Source: JACCTU01 sp963848525 (GTDB lineage: Bacteria > Actinomycetota > Thermoleophilia > Gaiellales > Gaiellaceae). Taken from it: DNA of 64,000 nucleotides. The notes beneath the pieces were generated by a model. It saw nothing but the letters and a program-made list of their open reading frames with translations. It made no database searches and was not told the DNA's origin. The stretch's first letter is position 1; the number at the start of each line of letters is the position of its first letter. The stretch lies in assembly GCA_963848525.1 (NCBI GenBank), contig CAWKDZ010000001.1, positions 1 through 64,000 on the forward strand. Direction: 5' to 3'. This document shows positions 15,812 through 24,407 of the stretch, in pieces. The position numbers and the translations under genes are program-made.

Positions 15812-17905
15812 CTAGGGCGAGCAGGGAGTGCCCGTGGGTGCCGTCTCGATGCGGCTCAGGCGCACGCCGACGTTGCGGTACCGCGGGGAGTACGGGGGCG
15901 TGATCGCGACCGCTCGGACCGTCGTCACGTGCGAGGTCGTGATCTCGACGTCGTCGTAGCCGCCCTCCGGGACGCAGACCTCGAGCGCGATCTCGCGCGT
16001 CTCGGTCGGCCCCAGCTCGACGGTGATCGGCCCGACCGTCACGCGCAGGGGCTGCTCGACCTCGGGCGCGCTCAGGCTCAGGGTCACGACGACCGCGCCT
16101 GCGGGCGGGAAGACGCGCAGGAACGCGCGCCGCCCCGAGCGCGTCCAGCCGTCCGGGTCGAGCCCGAGCGTCATCCACGCGGCCCGGAACGGGATCTCGA
16201 GGTCGACGACCTCGAACTCGGGCACGACCGCCGCGGCGACTCCGGCCGGCCGAAAGCGCGCGTCGAGCGTCGTGCGCGCGATGTAGTCGGGCGCCGGGGT
16301 GGCGATCAGGCCGGTGCGTGGATCGATCACCAGCTGCGGGCGCGAGAACGGCAGGGGCGTGTAGGTGAAGTAGCCGCCGAGCATGTACGCCCTGTCGACG
16401 CGCGCGTTCCAGAACTCGACGTCCCACCAGGCGCCGGCGCTCGGGTACCAGTCCTGCCCGACCGAGTACGGGACCATCCCGACGGAGCCGCTCGGCACCG
16501 CAACGTCGATCCACGAGAGTTGCGCCGGCTGCCTGGCGGCGAGCGGTCGGCCGCTCGGGCCGGAGCTCGCGAAGAGGCGGTCCCACGTGTACGCCGACTC
16601 CGCGAACGCGAACGCGAGCAGCCCGCTCAGCACGATCGCGGCGACCGGGCCGCGCGGTGCAAGCCGAAGCGCGAAGAAGAGCACTCCAACGACGAGACCG
16701 CCGGCGATCGCGAGCAGCTCGGCCGGCGAGATCCCGACGTTGTTGCCGAAACGCGTCAGCGCTTCGTGCGTCGACGAGGCCGGCGAGTCGACGTTCACGC
16801 CGAAGACGGGCTCGAACTCCTCGATGCCGACCGTGAGCACGAAGAGCGCGCCGACACCGAGCAGGCCCACGAGGCGTGGACGATCGTGGAGCGCGCACGC
16901 CGTCGCGAGGAAGAGCAGCGGCGCCGCGTAGAAGAAGTAGCGATCCTTGACCTCGAGCCCGAGCCCGAAGCGCTCGACGACGGAGCCGCTCTCGACCGCG
17001 AGGACGAGCGTGGCCGACGCGACGACCGCTGCGAACGCGAGTCGCTCGGGGGCGGGCGGGCGCACGAGCGCAGCAAGGGCCCAGCCGATGCCGAGGACGA
17101 GCGGGACGATCCCGAGCGCGACTGCCGTGACGTTCACGTGCACGAGCGCCGAGCGGAGCACGTCCCACGAGACGATCCCGCCCTCCTCCAGCGCGGGCGC
17201 GTAGCTGCCGAGCAGGCCCGCCCCGCCGACGAGGAGCACGACCACGCCGACGGCGCCCGCCGCAAACGCGACCACGTGCGCGCGCCAGCGCCCGAAGCGC
17301 GCCTCCTGCGCGACCGCCGCGACGACGAGCACGAGCCCGAGCGCGGCGAGCTGCGGCCGCGCGAGCGCCGCGACCGCGATCGCCCCGAGCGCGACGGCGT
17401 CGCGGCGAGGCGACGGGAGGACGACCGCCCGCTGGATCGCGAGCAGCGCCAACAGCGCGGCGGGATAGGCGGCAGCCTCGGTCATCACGAAGCCGCCGAT
17501 CACCGTCCACGGGACCGCGATCGCGAAGACCGCCGAGGCGCCGGCGACGAGCCGCGAAAGCCGTAGCTCGCGCGCGAGCAGGAACACGGGCACCGTCGCG
17601 CTGGCGAAGAGCACGCCGTTGAGCCCATGCGCGACGCGGACGGCGTCCGGCAGGTCGACGATCCCGAACACAGGAGCGAGCAGCAGCGGGTAGAGCACCG
17701 CATAGACGTCCACGCGCTCGCCGTGAAGCGTCGGCACGAGCGCGCCGTCGGCGAACGAGAGCGCGAGCCGCTCGTAGAGCAGCTCGTCGGTCATCACGGC
17801 CCAGTCGGAGACACGTGAGCAGAGGATCCCGAGCACGACCGCCCCGAAGACGGCGATCGCGAGCGCGGGAACCCAGTCGGGGGACGCGGCGAAACGGCGG
17901 ATCAC
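15812..17905 (-). CDS. Multispanning membrane protein, glycosyltransferase (GT39/ArnT-like)
   Basis: 697 residues. About eleven hydrophobic helices fill the first two thirds, starting with PALAIAVFGAVVLGILC; the first extracytoplasmic loop has the acidic motif DELLYERLALSF typical of GT-C enzymes that use lipid-phosphate sugars. The last 230 residues are a beta-rich soluble domain probably outside the cell (repeated VTLSLSAP, VTVGPITVELGP). Proteins of this type glycosylate cell-envelope polymers. GTG 17905 is used; TAGCGT lies 10 nt upstream. It is divergent from the TIR-WD40 gene. Family call is by topology and motif, so moderate. Confidence 0.7.
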   Translation of the reverse strand: MIRRFAASPDWVPALAIAVFGAVVLGILCSRVSDWAVMTDELLYERLALSFADGALVPTLHGERVDVYAVLYPLLLAPVFGIVDLPDAVRVAHGLNGVLFASATVPVFLLARELRLSRLVAGASAVFAIAVPWTVIGGFVMTEAAAYPAALLALLAIQRAVVLPSPRRDAVALGAIAVAALARPQLAALGLVLVVAAVAQEARFGRWRAHVVAFAAGAVGVVVLLVGGAGLLGSYAPALEEGGIVSWDVLRSALVHVNVTAVALGIVPLVLGIGWALAALVRPPAPERLAFAAVVASATLVLAVESGSVVERFGLGLEVKDRYFFYAAPLLFLATACALHDRPRLVGLLGVGALFVLTVGIEEFEPVFGVNVDSPASSTHEALTRFGNNVGISPAELLAIAGGLVVGVLFFALRLAPRGPVAAIVLSGLLAFAFAESAYTWDRLFASSGPSGRPLAARQPAQLSWIDVAVPSGSVGMVPYSVGQDWYPSAGAWWDVEFWNARVDRAYMLGGYFTYTPLPFSRPQLVIDPRTGLIATPAPDYIARTTLDARFRPAGVAAAVVPEFEVVDLEIPFRAAWMTLGLDPDGWTRSGRRAFLRVFPPAGAVVVTLSLSAPEVEQPLRVTVGPITVELGPTETREIALEVCVPEGGYDDVEITTSHVTTVRAVAITPPYSPRYRNVGVRLSRIETAPTGTPCSP

Positions 17906-17926
17906 TGGCTCGGCAACGCTACTTGG

Positions 17927-17943
17927 CGGGCCTCCGAGGCCCG
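17927..17943. promoter_or_regulatory. Perfect 17-bp palindrome between divergent promoters, candidate operator
   Basis: CGGGCCTC, a central C and GAGGCCCG lie exactly between the -10 hexamer of the membrane protein (TAGCGT, 17921-17916) and that of the TIR-WD40 gene (TACACT, 17947-17952). A dimeric repressor here would cover both promoters. No regulator gene is adjacent. Confidence 0.45.
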
Positions 17944-17960
17944 GCGTACACTCGGGACGG

Positions 17961-20642
17961 GTGGCCCGCGCTCGGCAGTACGAGGCGTTCATCTCCTACA
18001 GCCACGCGGCCGACAGCGCGCTCGCCACGGAGCTCCAGCGTGCGCTGAACAGAATCGCGCGCCCGTCCTACAAGTGGTGGCAGTGGTGGCCGCCGCGGGT
18101 GTTCCGCGACCAGACGAACCTCGCCGCTGCGACCGACCTCGGCGCGCGCATCGAGGACGCGCTCCTCGGCTCCGACGCGTTCGTCCTGCTCGCCTCGCCG
18201 CTCGCAGCCGCGAGCCCGTGGGTGGACCGCGAGGTCGCGACCTGGTGCGCGCGCAAGCCGCTCGACCGCATCTTCATCGCGCTCACCGAGGGCAGCCTCG
18301 AGTGGGACGACGACAAGGGTGACTTCGACGACGCGCGCTCGACCGCGTTGCCGCCCTCGCTGCGCGGAGCCTTCGACACCGAGCCGCTGTGGGTCGACTT
18401 CAGCGCGGTCCGCGAGGATCGTCCGTTCGCGCGCGATCCGCTGTTCCTCGACGGCGCCGCGACCCTGGCCGCCGCGATCCGCGGCACGGACAAGGACTCG
18501 CTCGTCGGCGAGGACGTGCGGCAGCGACGGCGGGCACGGCAGCTCGCGGGCGGCGCGATCACGTCGCTCACGCTCCTCGCCGTCCTCGCGACGATCGCCG
18601 CCGTCTATGCGTTCGTGCAGCGGAACAACGCGAACGAGCGTGCCCGCCTCGCGCTCTCGCGCCAGCTTGCCGCACAGGCCGTTTCCGCGCTCAATGTCGA
18701 TCCGGAGCGGAGCCTCGCGCTGGCCGCTCGCGCCGCGACCACGGAGCCGACGGACGAGGCGGAGAGCGCGCTCCGCGACGCGCTGCGGACATCGCGGGTG
18801 CGCGCGGTCATCAAGGTCGGCGCGGTCGTGAACGAGGTGGCGCTCGACCCGAGCGGGAACGTCGTCGCGGCGGGAGTGGCCGGCGGCGCCGTGCGCACGT
18901 GGGATCTCCGCACGGGTGACCCGCTCGCGACGCACGAGCTCGCGGACGACGTGCTCGGCGTCAGCTTCGACGCCGACGGCGACCGCGTGCTCGGCGTTGG
19001 CCCGGCGGGGGCGGCTGTGTGGGCCGCCGCGGCGCGGTCGGGAGCGCCGCCGCTGGCGAGGTTCGACCAGAGGTTCCGACCTACCGCCGTTGCGTGGCAC
19101 GGACCGATCGCAGCGACCGCGGACGTGGACGGCTTCGTCCGCCTCTGGCGGCCGGACAACGCGAAGCTGGTGCGTCGGCTCCGCCCGCCCGGGCCGCTGG
19201 CGGCGGTGAACGACGTCGCGTTCAGCCGCGACGGCTCGCAGCTCGCCGCGGCCGTCGGCCCGCGGGCGGTGGTCTGGAATCTGCGGGCGGGCTCGAAGCC
19301 GCTCGTGAGGTCGTACGCCACCGACCTGGTCGCGATCGCGTTCAGCCCGGACGGGCGGACGGTTGCAAACGGCGACGACCTCGGCGGCGCACGCGTGTGG
19401 AACCTCCGCACGGGAGTTGAGAAGGAGCTGAACGGCCACGAGCAGGCGATCGACAGCGTCGCGTTCAGTCCCGACGGGCGCTCGCTCGTGACGGCCAGCC
19501 AGGACGAAACGGCTCGGATCTGGGACCTGCGCAGCCGCCGCACGCGCGCCGAGCTCCGAGGCCACAACGACCTCGTGCGCAGCGCGGCCTTCACGCGAGA
19601 CGGCAAGCGGGTGGTGACGGGCGGCGAGGACGGCACGATCAGGGTCTGGGCCGTCGAGACCGATCCGGTGCTCGCCGAGCTCGTCGTTCCCTCCAGGCGG
19701 CGACTGTTCGGTGTCGCCTTTCACCCGCGCGGGCGCCTGCTCGTGACGGCGAGCGAGGATGGGACGGCCCAGGTGTGGGACTGGCGCTCCGGGCGAATCG
19801 AGCACGAGCTTCGCCACGACGACTCGGTCGAGGCCGCGTCCTTCTCGCCAAACGGCGAGCACGTGCTCACGGCGGGAGCCGACGGGACTGCTCAGGTCTG
19901 GAAGACGGGAACGGAGCGGCGGGTCGCGACACTCGGCCGAGCGGGTGGACCGGCACTCCTCGACGCCGCGATGTCTCCGGACGGCGGCGTGGTCGCGACG
20001 GCGGGGTTCGATCCCCGGGTGCTGTTCTGGCGCTGGGCGGAGGAACGGAGGGTCGACTCGCGCAGCGGTTTCGAGGAGCGCGTCGACGGCGTCGACTTCT
20101 CGCCGGTCGGCGGCCTCGTCGCCGCGGCGAGCGGGCCGACCTTGCACGTGTGGCGAACGGAGGACGACATCCCCGCGGCGGTGTTCCGTGACCGCGACGG
20201 CAAGAGGCTCTGGGACGTCGCGCTCGACCCGGCGGGAGAGCTCGTGGCCGCCGGCAGCGCCAGCGGAGCCGCATGGGTCTGGGACGTCGCGGCGAAGGAC
20301 CTCGTCGCTGGTGTCGAGGAGCACACGGACACCGTGTCAGCGGTCGCGTTCAGCGGTGACGGCCGCTACCTCCTGACAGCCGGCTACGACGGCGTAGCGA
20401 GGGTCTGGAGCTTGCCGAACGGGGGCCTCGTCACGACGGTGTCGCCGCGCGGGACGCGCCTGGAGGCAGCCGCGTTCGCTCGCCGGGGTCGTACGTTCGC
20501 CGTCGCAGGCGACGGCGGCATCGCGACGGTGTTCGACTGCCGGCTGTGCCGCCCGCTTGACGAGCTGGTCTGCCTCGCCGGCAGCCGGGTCACGCAGCGC
20601 GTTCGCGCGGAGGCGGGCGACGCGTTCCGGCGCTGCGATTGA
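17961..20642 (+). CDS. TIR-transmembrane-WD40 receptor-like protein
   Basis: 893 residues. Residues 1-175 are a TIR domain (YEAFISYSHAAD at the start; SPWVDREVATW with Glu91 at the position of the NADase catalytic glutamate). A single membrane helix spans about 196-219. A helical linker (RARLALSRQLAAQAVSAL, DPERSLALAARA) follows, then 14 WD40 units (residues about 283-865), enough for two seven-bladed propellers, and a Cys-bearing tail (CRLC, LVCLA). The linker and tail are those seen in nSTAND-WD40 proteins, so TIR has replaced the STAND ATPase. GTG 17961 follows TACACT by 8 nt (leaderless). TIR-WD40 proteins are plausible NAD-cleaving or signalling sensors; ligand and role are unknown. Confidence 0.88.
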   Translation: MARARQYEAFISYSHAADSALATELQRALNRIARPSYKWWQWWPPRVFRDQTNLAAATDLGARIEDALLGSDAFVLLASPLAAASPWVDREVATWCARKPLDRIFIALTEGSLEWDDDKGDFDDARSTALPPSLRGAFDTEPLWVDFSAVREDRPFARDPLFLDGAATLAAAIRGTDKDSLVGEDVRQRRRARQLAGGAITSLTLLAVLATIAAVYAFVQRNNANERARLALSRQLAAQAVSALNVDPERSLALAARAATTEPTDEAESALRDALRTSRVRAVIKVGAVVNEVALDPSGNVVAAGVAGGAVRTWDLRTGDPLATHELADDVLGVSFDADGDRVLGVGPAGAAVWAAAARSGAPPLARFDQRFRPTAVAWHGPIAATADVDGFVRLWRPDNAKLVRRLRPPGPLAAVNDVAFSRDGSQLAAAVGPRAVVWNLRAGSKPLVRSYATDLVAIAFSPDGRTVANGDDLGGARVWNLRTGVEKELNGHEQAIDSVAFSPDGRSLVTASQDETARIWDLRSRRTRAELRGHNDLVRSAAFTRDGKRVVTGGEDGTIRVWAVETDPVLAELVVPSRRRLFGVAFHPRGRLLVTASEDGTAQVWDWRSGRIEHELRHDDSVEAASFSPNGEHVLTAGADGTAQVWKTGTERRVATLGRAGGPALLDAAMSPDGGVVATAGFDPRVLFWRWAEERRVDSRSGFEERVDGVDFSPVGGLVAAASGPTLHVWRTEDDIPAAVFRDRDGKRLWDVALDPAGELVAAGSASGAAWVWDVAAKDLVAGVEEHTDTVSAVAFSGDGRYLLTAGYDGVARVWSLPNGGLVTTVSPRGTRLEAAAFARRGRTFAVAGDGGIATVFDCRLCRPLDELVCLAGSRVTQRVRAEAGDAFRRCD

Positions 20643-20667
20643 CACCCTGCGCGGCCGGTGGGATCCT
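20639..20667 (+). promoter_or_regulatory. Consensus promoter overlapping the TIR-WD40 stop codon
   Basis: TTGACA (20639-20644), a 17-bp spacer and GATCCT (20662-20667). The -35 is a perfect consensus and overlaps the TGA stop of the preceding gene. It should drive the secreted repeat protein, whose AGGGAGG ribosome site is at 20692-20698. Confidence 0.6.
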
Positions 20668-20702
20668 GAGTGTGCCGTTCAGTTACGCCGCAGGGAGGCA
20701 TC

Positions 20703-22060
20703 ACGTCTCCACGAGCTGTCGCAGCAGGCCGTAACCCGGGGCCGCGTAGCCTCGTCGCCGCGCTTGCGCTCGTGGCCGGCGCTGACGATCTCGTCGGCGC
20801 TCGACGGCGCGCAGTACTCAGACAGCCACGCTCGAGCTGATCCTCACCGGCAATGAGGGCACGATCCTCGTCTCCGGCCAGTCGAGCTGCGAGGTCTCCG
20901 AGGTCCGCAACAACGGGGCGCCGTGCGCCTACCAGGTCGCGCAGGGGCAGGACCTGACGCTGACGCCCGCGAGCCAGAGCGGGTTCGTCGGTTGGAGCCT
21001 GGCCGAGTGCGCCGGTACGGGTGCGTGCACGGTCGACGTCGACTCCAACCGAACGGTCGTCGCGACGTTCACCCCGACGAGCCTCACCGTCGTGATCGAG
21101 GGCAACGACCTGAAGGACGCCAACGGCAACCCGCTCGAGAACAGCATCGGGGACCCTGTTCCCGGACGCGTGACGGCTCCGGGGGACCAGATCGACTGTC
21201 GCGGCGAGGACTCGTGTCGCAACCGCCGCTTCCAGGCGTTCGCCGAGGTGACGCTGAGCGCGACGCCCGTCGACGAGTTCGAGCGCTGGAGCGGCGCCTG
21301 CCAGGAGGCCGGGACGGCGCCGACCTGCACGCTGCTCCTCTCGGGGGACGACGTCGTCGGCGCGAAGTTCAAGGACGATCCGGACGTCCCCGAAATCATC
21401 CCGCCGCGAATGGAGAACCAGTTGCGCGTCCAGGTCCTGCCCGCCGGAGCCGGGGTCGTCCGCTCGAGCCGCTCTCGGCTGAGGGAGCAGATCGAGTGCA
21501 ACCCCACGTGCCGTGCCCTCTTCCAGCAAGGCGAGAAGGTGACGCTGACGGCCGAGGCCAACGCCGCGATCGGGGCACGTTTCGTCGAGTGGCGCGGCGG
21601 CTTCGGCTACTGCACGCCCGACGGGAGGTGCCGTAACTTCCCGGCGTTCCGGATCGGGACCATCGACGCGGTCTTCGCGCTGCCGGGCCGCTGCGAGTTC
21701 CGCCGCGAAGGAACGGCGGGCGCGGACCAGCTCGACGGCGGCCCCGGCGGCGAGACGCTCGTCGGCCGCGGCGGCGCCGATCGCCTGCGCGGGCTGGAGG
21801 GCGACGACTGCCTGAACGGCGGCAACGGCAGGGACGACCTCAACGGCGGCCCGGGGAACGACACGCTCAACGGGGGCGCCGGAGCGGACAGTCTCGACGG
21901 TGGCCCCGGGCGCGACGTCGTCAACGGTGGGGCCGGTCCGGACGCGATCGTCTCGCGGGACGGAGAGCGAGACACGATCTCGTGCGGCAACGGGCGCGAC
22001 AGTGTGCGCGCCGACCGCGCCGACCGGCTCTCGGGCTGCGAGCGCGTCCGCCGGGGCTAG
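20703..22060 (+). pseudogene. Secreted InlB-like/RTX repeat protein, 5' end disrupted
   Basis: The mature part is clear from 20822 to the TAG at 22058-22060: three divergent bacterial repeat units (GFVGWSLAECAGTG, FERWSGACQEAGTA, RFVEWRGGFGYC) and a C-terminal run of calcium-binding nonapeptides (GGPGNDTLNG, GGAGADSLDG). Upstream, a signal peptide (SLVAALALVA, then ALTISSALDGAQY) is spread over three frames and needs two single-base deletions (near 20775 and 20811-20821) to join, giving about 451 residues. No ATG, GTG or TTG opens it; only ACG 20703 is in frame, 4 nt past a good ribosome site and behind a consensus promoter. Either a recently inactivated gene or an error-rich assembly patch. 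Confidence 0.6.
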
Positions 22061-22064
22061 GCAG

Positions 22065-22151
22065 TACCGGGGGAGGGACTCGAACCCTCACGTCCCGTCA
22101 GGGACACCCGATTTTAAGTCGGGCGCGTATGACCAGTTTCGCCACCCCGGC
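22065..22151 (-). tRNA. tRNA-Leu (anticodon TAA)
   Basis: An 87-nt class II tRNA: acceptor GCCGGGG pairs with CCCCGGT, anticodon loop ACTTAAAAT holds TAA, the long variable arm (GTGTCCCTGACGGGACGT) is typical of leucine, and the T-arm is GGTTCGAGTCC. No CCA is encoded. It begins 5 bp past the secreted repeat protein, on the other strand. Confidence 0.95.
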
Positions 22152-22170
22152 GCGCGACAGGGTAGCCCGC

Positions 22171-22857
22171 CTAGGTGCCGGGCAAGAGGTCTTCCGGCTG
22201 GAAGCGCTCGGGCCCGAGGAACTGGTACGCGTCGCGGAAGGACTCGAACGCGCCCTCGTCGAAGCGTGTGCACTCCGCGAGGATCCCTTGGCCCTGGTCC
22301 GGCTCGCCCGGGTCGGGGACGTACCAAGCCGTGAGCGCGATCCGGTTCTCGAGCTCTTCCAGGGGCGCGACCAGCATCGCAGCGGGCTCGTCGCGGTAGA
22401 ACTCGAGCAGGCGGTCGACCTCTTCCTGTGGCACGTCGGGGCCGTGGTAGATGACGATCCCGCCGTGCTCGAGGTTGTGCACCGCCGAGGCCAGCGGTAC
22501 CTCTTCGTCGTACTGCCCCCAGATCACCGGCTGTCCGGTGTGCGGGCCGCTCGTCGGCGGGAACGAGTTCCATTCCCTCGGCCGAGCCTCGGGGTCGCTG
22601 ATGTGGACGCCGCCGGGGAGCGCCTTGAACGCCTTGAACGTGCAGCCGGCTTCTCGCAACGTCGCGGCGACGGACTCCGTCTTAGAGCTGTCGTCGCGAA
22701 GCAGGAAGAAGGCACCGAAGGCGGCGCCGACGAGCGCGAGCGCGGCAACCGCTGCGACGACGAGAACGAGCGTGCGACGGGGCGGCCGCTCGTCCCTTCG
22801 TGTCTGCGGAGCCTGCACGCGCCGCGGAGGGGGCGGGGTGCGAGCTTTCCTGGGCAA
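22171..22857 (-). CDS. DUF3105 protein, membrane-anchored
   Basis: 228 residues. A basic proline-rich N-terminus precedes one membrane helix (about 29-52, LVLVVAAVAALALVGAAFGA). The extracytoplasmic domain bears the DUF3105 core: HISDPEARPREWNSFPPTSG, HTGQPVIWGQY and the invariant-looking HNLEHGGIVIYHG, whose histidines suggest metal binding. Function unknown; the family is widespread in actinobacteria and often lies beside copper or redox genes, which is not the case here. TTG 22857 follows TACCAT by 9 nt, consistent with a leaderless transcript. Confidence 0.85.
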   Translation of the reverse strand: MPRKARTPPPPRRVQAPQTRRDERPPRRTLVLVVAAVAALALVGAAFGAFFLLRDDSSKTESVAATLREAGCTFKAFKALPGGVHISDPEARPREWNSFPPTSGPHTGQPVIWGQYDEEVPLASAVHNLEHGGIVIYHGPDVPQEEVDRLLEFYRDEPAAMLVAPLEELENRIALTAWYVPDPGEPDQGQGILAECTRFDEGAFESFRDAYQFLGPERFQPEDLLPGT

Positions 22858-22926
22858 GGCGCGGCGATGGTAGCAGCGTGCCCCGAACGGGCATCACCGC
22901 TCGACGACCAAGGAAGGAGGACCTCG

Positions 22927-23121
22927 ATGTCCTGGCTTGACAAGCTCCTCGGCCGCGGGAAGCAGGCGGCCGGCGACGTCACCGGAGACTCCTCGCTGCG
23001 AAGTGAGGGCGTGCACCAGGAGCAGGAAGGCGCGGCGAAGGACCGCGCGGAGCAGCACGAGGAGCTGGCGCAGGAAGAGCGCGACCGCGCGGCCGTCCAT
23101 CACGCCGAGCGGGAGACCTAG
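22927..23121 (+). CDS. CsbD-like stress protein
   Basis: 64 residues, highly charged and without hydrophobic core: WLDKLLGRGKQAAGDVTGD then a helical tail rich in Glu, Gln and Arg. The KxAxGDVTGDxxLxxEG pattern is that of CsbD/YjbJ general-stress proteins, which are abundant, disordered and of unclear action. A strong AAGGAGG site precedes ATG 22927. Stand-alone gene; expression under general stress is likely but not visible here. Confidence 0.75.
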   Translation: MSWLDKLLGRGKQAAGDVTGDSSLRSEGVHQEQEGAAKDRAEQHEELAQEERDRAAVHHAERET

Positions 23122-23179
23122 GCGACCACGAGGCGGTCGGCCGCTCCATCCGACCGCCTCTCTACCGTTCGCGGGCCCG

Positions 23180-24239
23180 ATGGTCATCGAGCTCGTCATC
23201 GCGACCCTGTTCGCCGCCGCAGTCGGTTTGATCGCGGCTGCCGTAACGCGGACGACGACGCGCGAGCTGCGCGCCCAGCGCGCCGAGGTCGGCGAGCAGC
23301 TCTCAGTCGGCAAGGCCGACGCCGACCGCCGGCTGCTCGCGATCGACGAGAAGCTCGACCGTCGCCTCGCCGAGCTCGACACGAAGGTCGACCGTCGGCT
23401 CGAGAGCGCGTCGAAGGAGTCGGTCGCGATCCACGAGCAGCTGACGCAGGGTCGGCGAGACGACCGCGCAGGTGCTCGAGCAGGCCAAGGCGTTCGGTCG
23501 GCTCGAGCAGGCGCTCCGTCCGCCGAAGGCGCGCGGCGGCTTCGGCGAGCTGCTGCTCGAGAACCTGCTGCGAGACCGGCTGCCCCGCTCCTCCTACGAG
23601 CTCCAGTACGGGTTCGCCGGCGGCGAGCGGGTCGACGCGATCCTCCGCGTCGAGCGGCTCGTCCCGATCGACGCGAAGTTCCCGCTCGACAACTTCGAGC
23701 GCCTCGTGTCCGCCGAGAGCGACGACGAGCGCGTGCTCTTCGAGCGGGCGTTCGCACGCGACCTCAAGGGTCACGTCGACACGATCGCGACGAAGTACAT
23801 CCGCCCGGACGAGGGCACGTACGACTTCGCGCTCATGTACGTGCCGGCGGAGGCCGTGTACTACGAGCTCGTCTGCGGCAAGACCGGCGCGCTGCTCCAG
23901 TACGCGCACGACAAGCGCGTCTTCCCGGTCTCGCCGACGACGTTCACGGCACAGCTCCAGGTGATCGCGCTCGGGCTCAAGGGCCTCCAGATCGAGCAGC
24001 ACGCCCACGAGGTGATGGCCTACGTCGCGCAGCTCTCGAAGGACTTCGACCGCTTCAAGACCGACTTCGACGTCGTCGGCAAGCACATCGGCAACGCACA
24101 GTCGAAGTACGTCGAGGCCGAGCGGCGGCTCGACCGGTTCGAGTCCAAGCTCGAGCGTGCGAGCGAGCACGAGCCGCTCGAGGAGAGCGACGGCGAGCAG
24201 GTGGCACTCGACCTCCCGCGCGCGCTCGACGCGGCCTAG
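23180..24239 (+). pseudogene. rmuC: RmuC family DNA recombination protein, frameshifted
   Basis: N-terminal half from ATG 23180: a membrane anchor (VIELVIATLFAAAVGLIAAA) and a coiled coil (RAEVGEQLSVGKADADRRLL). The RmuC nuclease-like core continues one frame over from about 23452: RPPKARGGFGELLLENLL, VDAILRVERLVPIDAKFPLD, YIRPDEGTYDFALMYVPAEA, TFTAQLQVIALGLKGLQIE. Deleting one G from the GGG at 23449-23451 restores VGETTAQVLEQAKAFGRLEQ and a 352-residue protein of normal length. RmuC limits DNA rearrangement. The intact conserved core argues for a sequencing insertion rather than decay. Its stop abuts the inverted repeat beginning at 24242. Confidence 0.8.
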
Positions 24240-24241
24240 TA

Positions 24242-24407
24242 AGGAGGGCTCGGCGCGACGTAGCCTGTGCCGCCGGGCCGCGCTGCTCGTCCCGATGCTG
24301 CGTCCTCAGTCGCGCCCGTATCTCATTCGATACGTGCACTCCCTGCGTCCTTGCCTCGGAACGAGCAGCACACCCCGGCGACGAGCGACGTCCCGCCAAG
24401 CCCTCCT
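24242..24407. repeat. Intergenic segment bounded by 14-bp inverted repeats
   Basis: AGGAGGGCTCGGCG (24242-24255) and CGCCAAGCCCTCCT (24394-24407) are inverse complements with one mismatch. They bound the whole spacer between two convergent genes, overlapping the stop codon of the minus-strand gene. A small inner hairpin, CGTATC (24317-24322) and GATACG (24329-24334), is also present. No ORF of note inside. It may be a long-range terminator stem or a small non-autonomous element. Confidence 0.45.

Noticed and set aside
20557..20856. Separate small gene across the TIR-WD40 3' end
   Set aside because: Its second half supplies part of the disrupted signal peptide of the next gene, the first half is a shadow of TIR-WD40.
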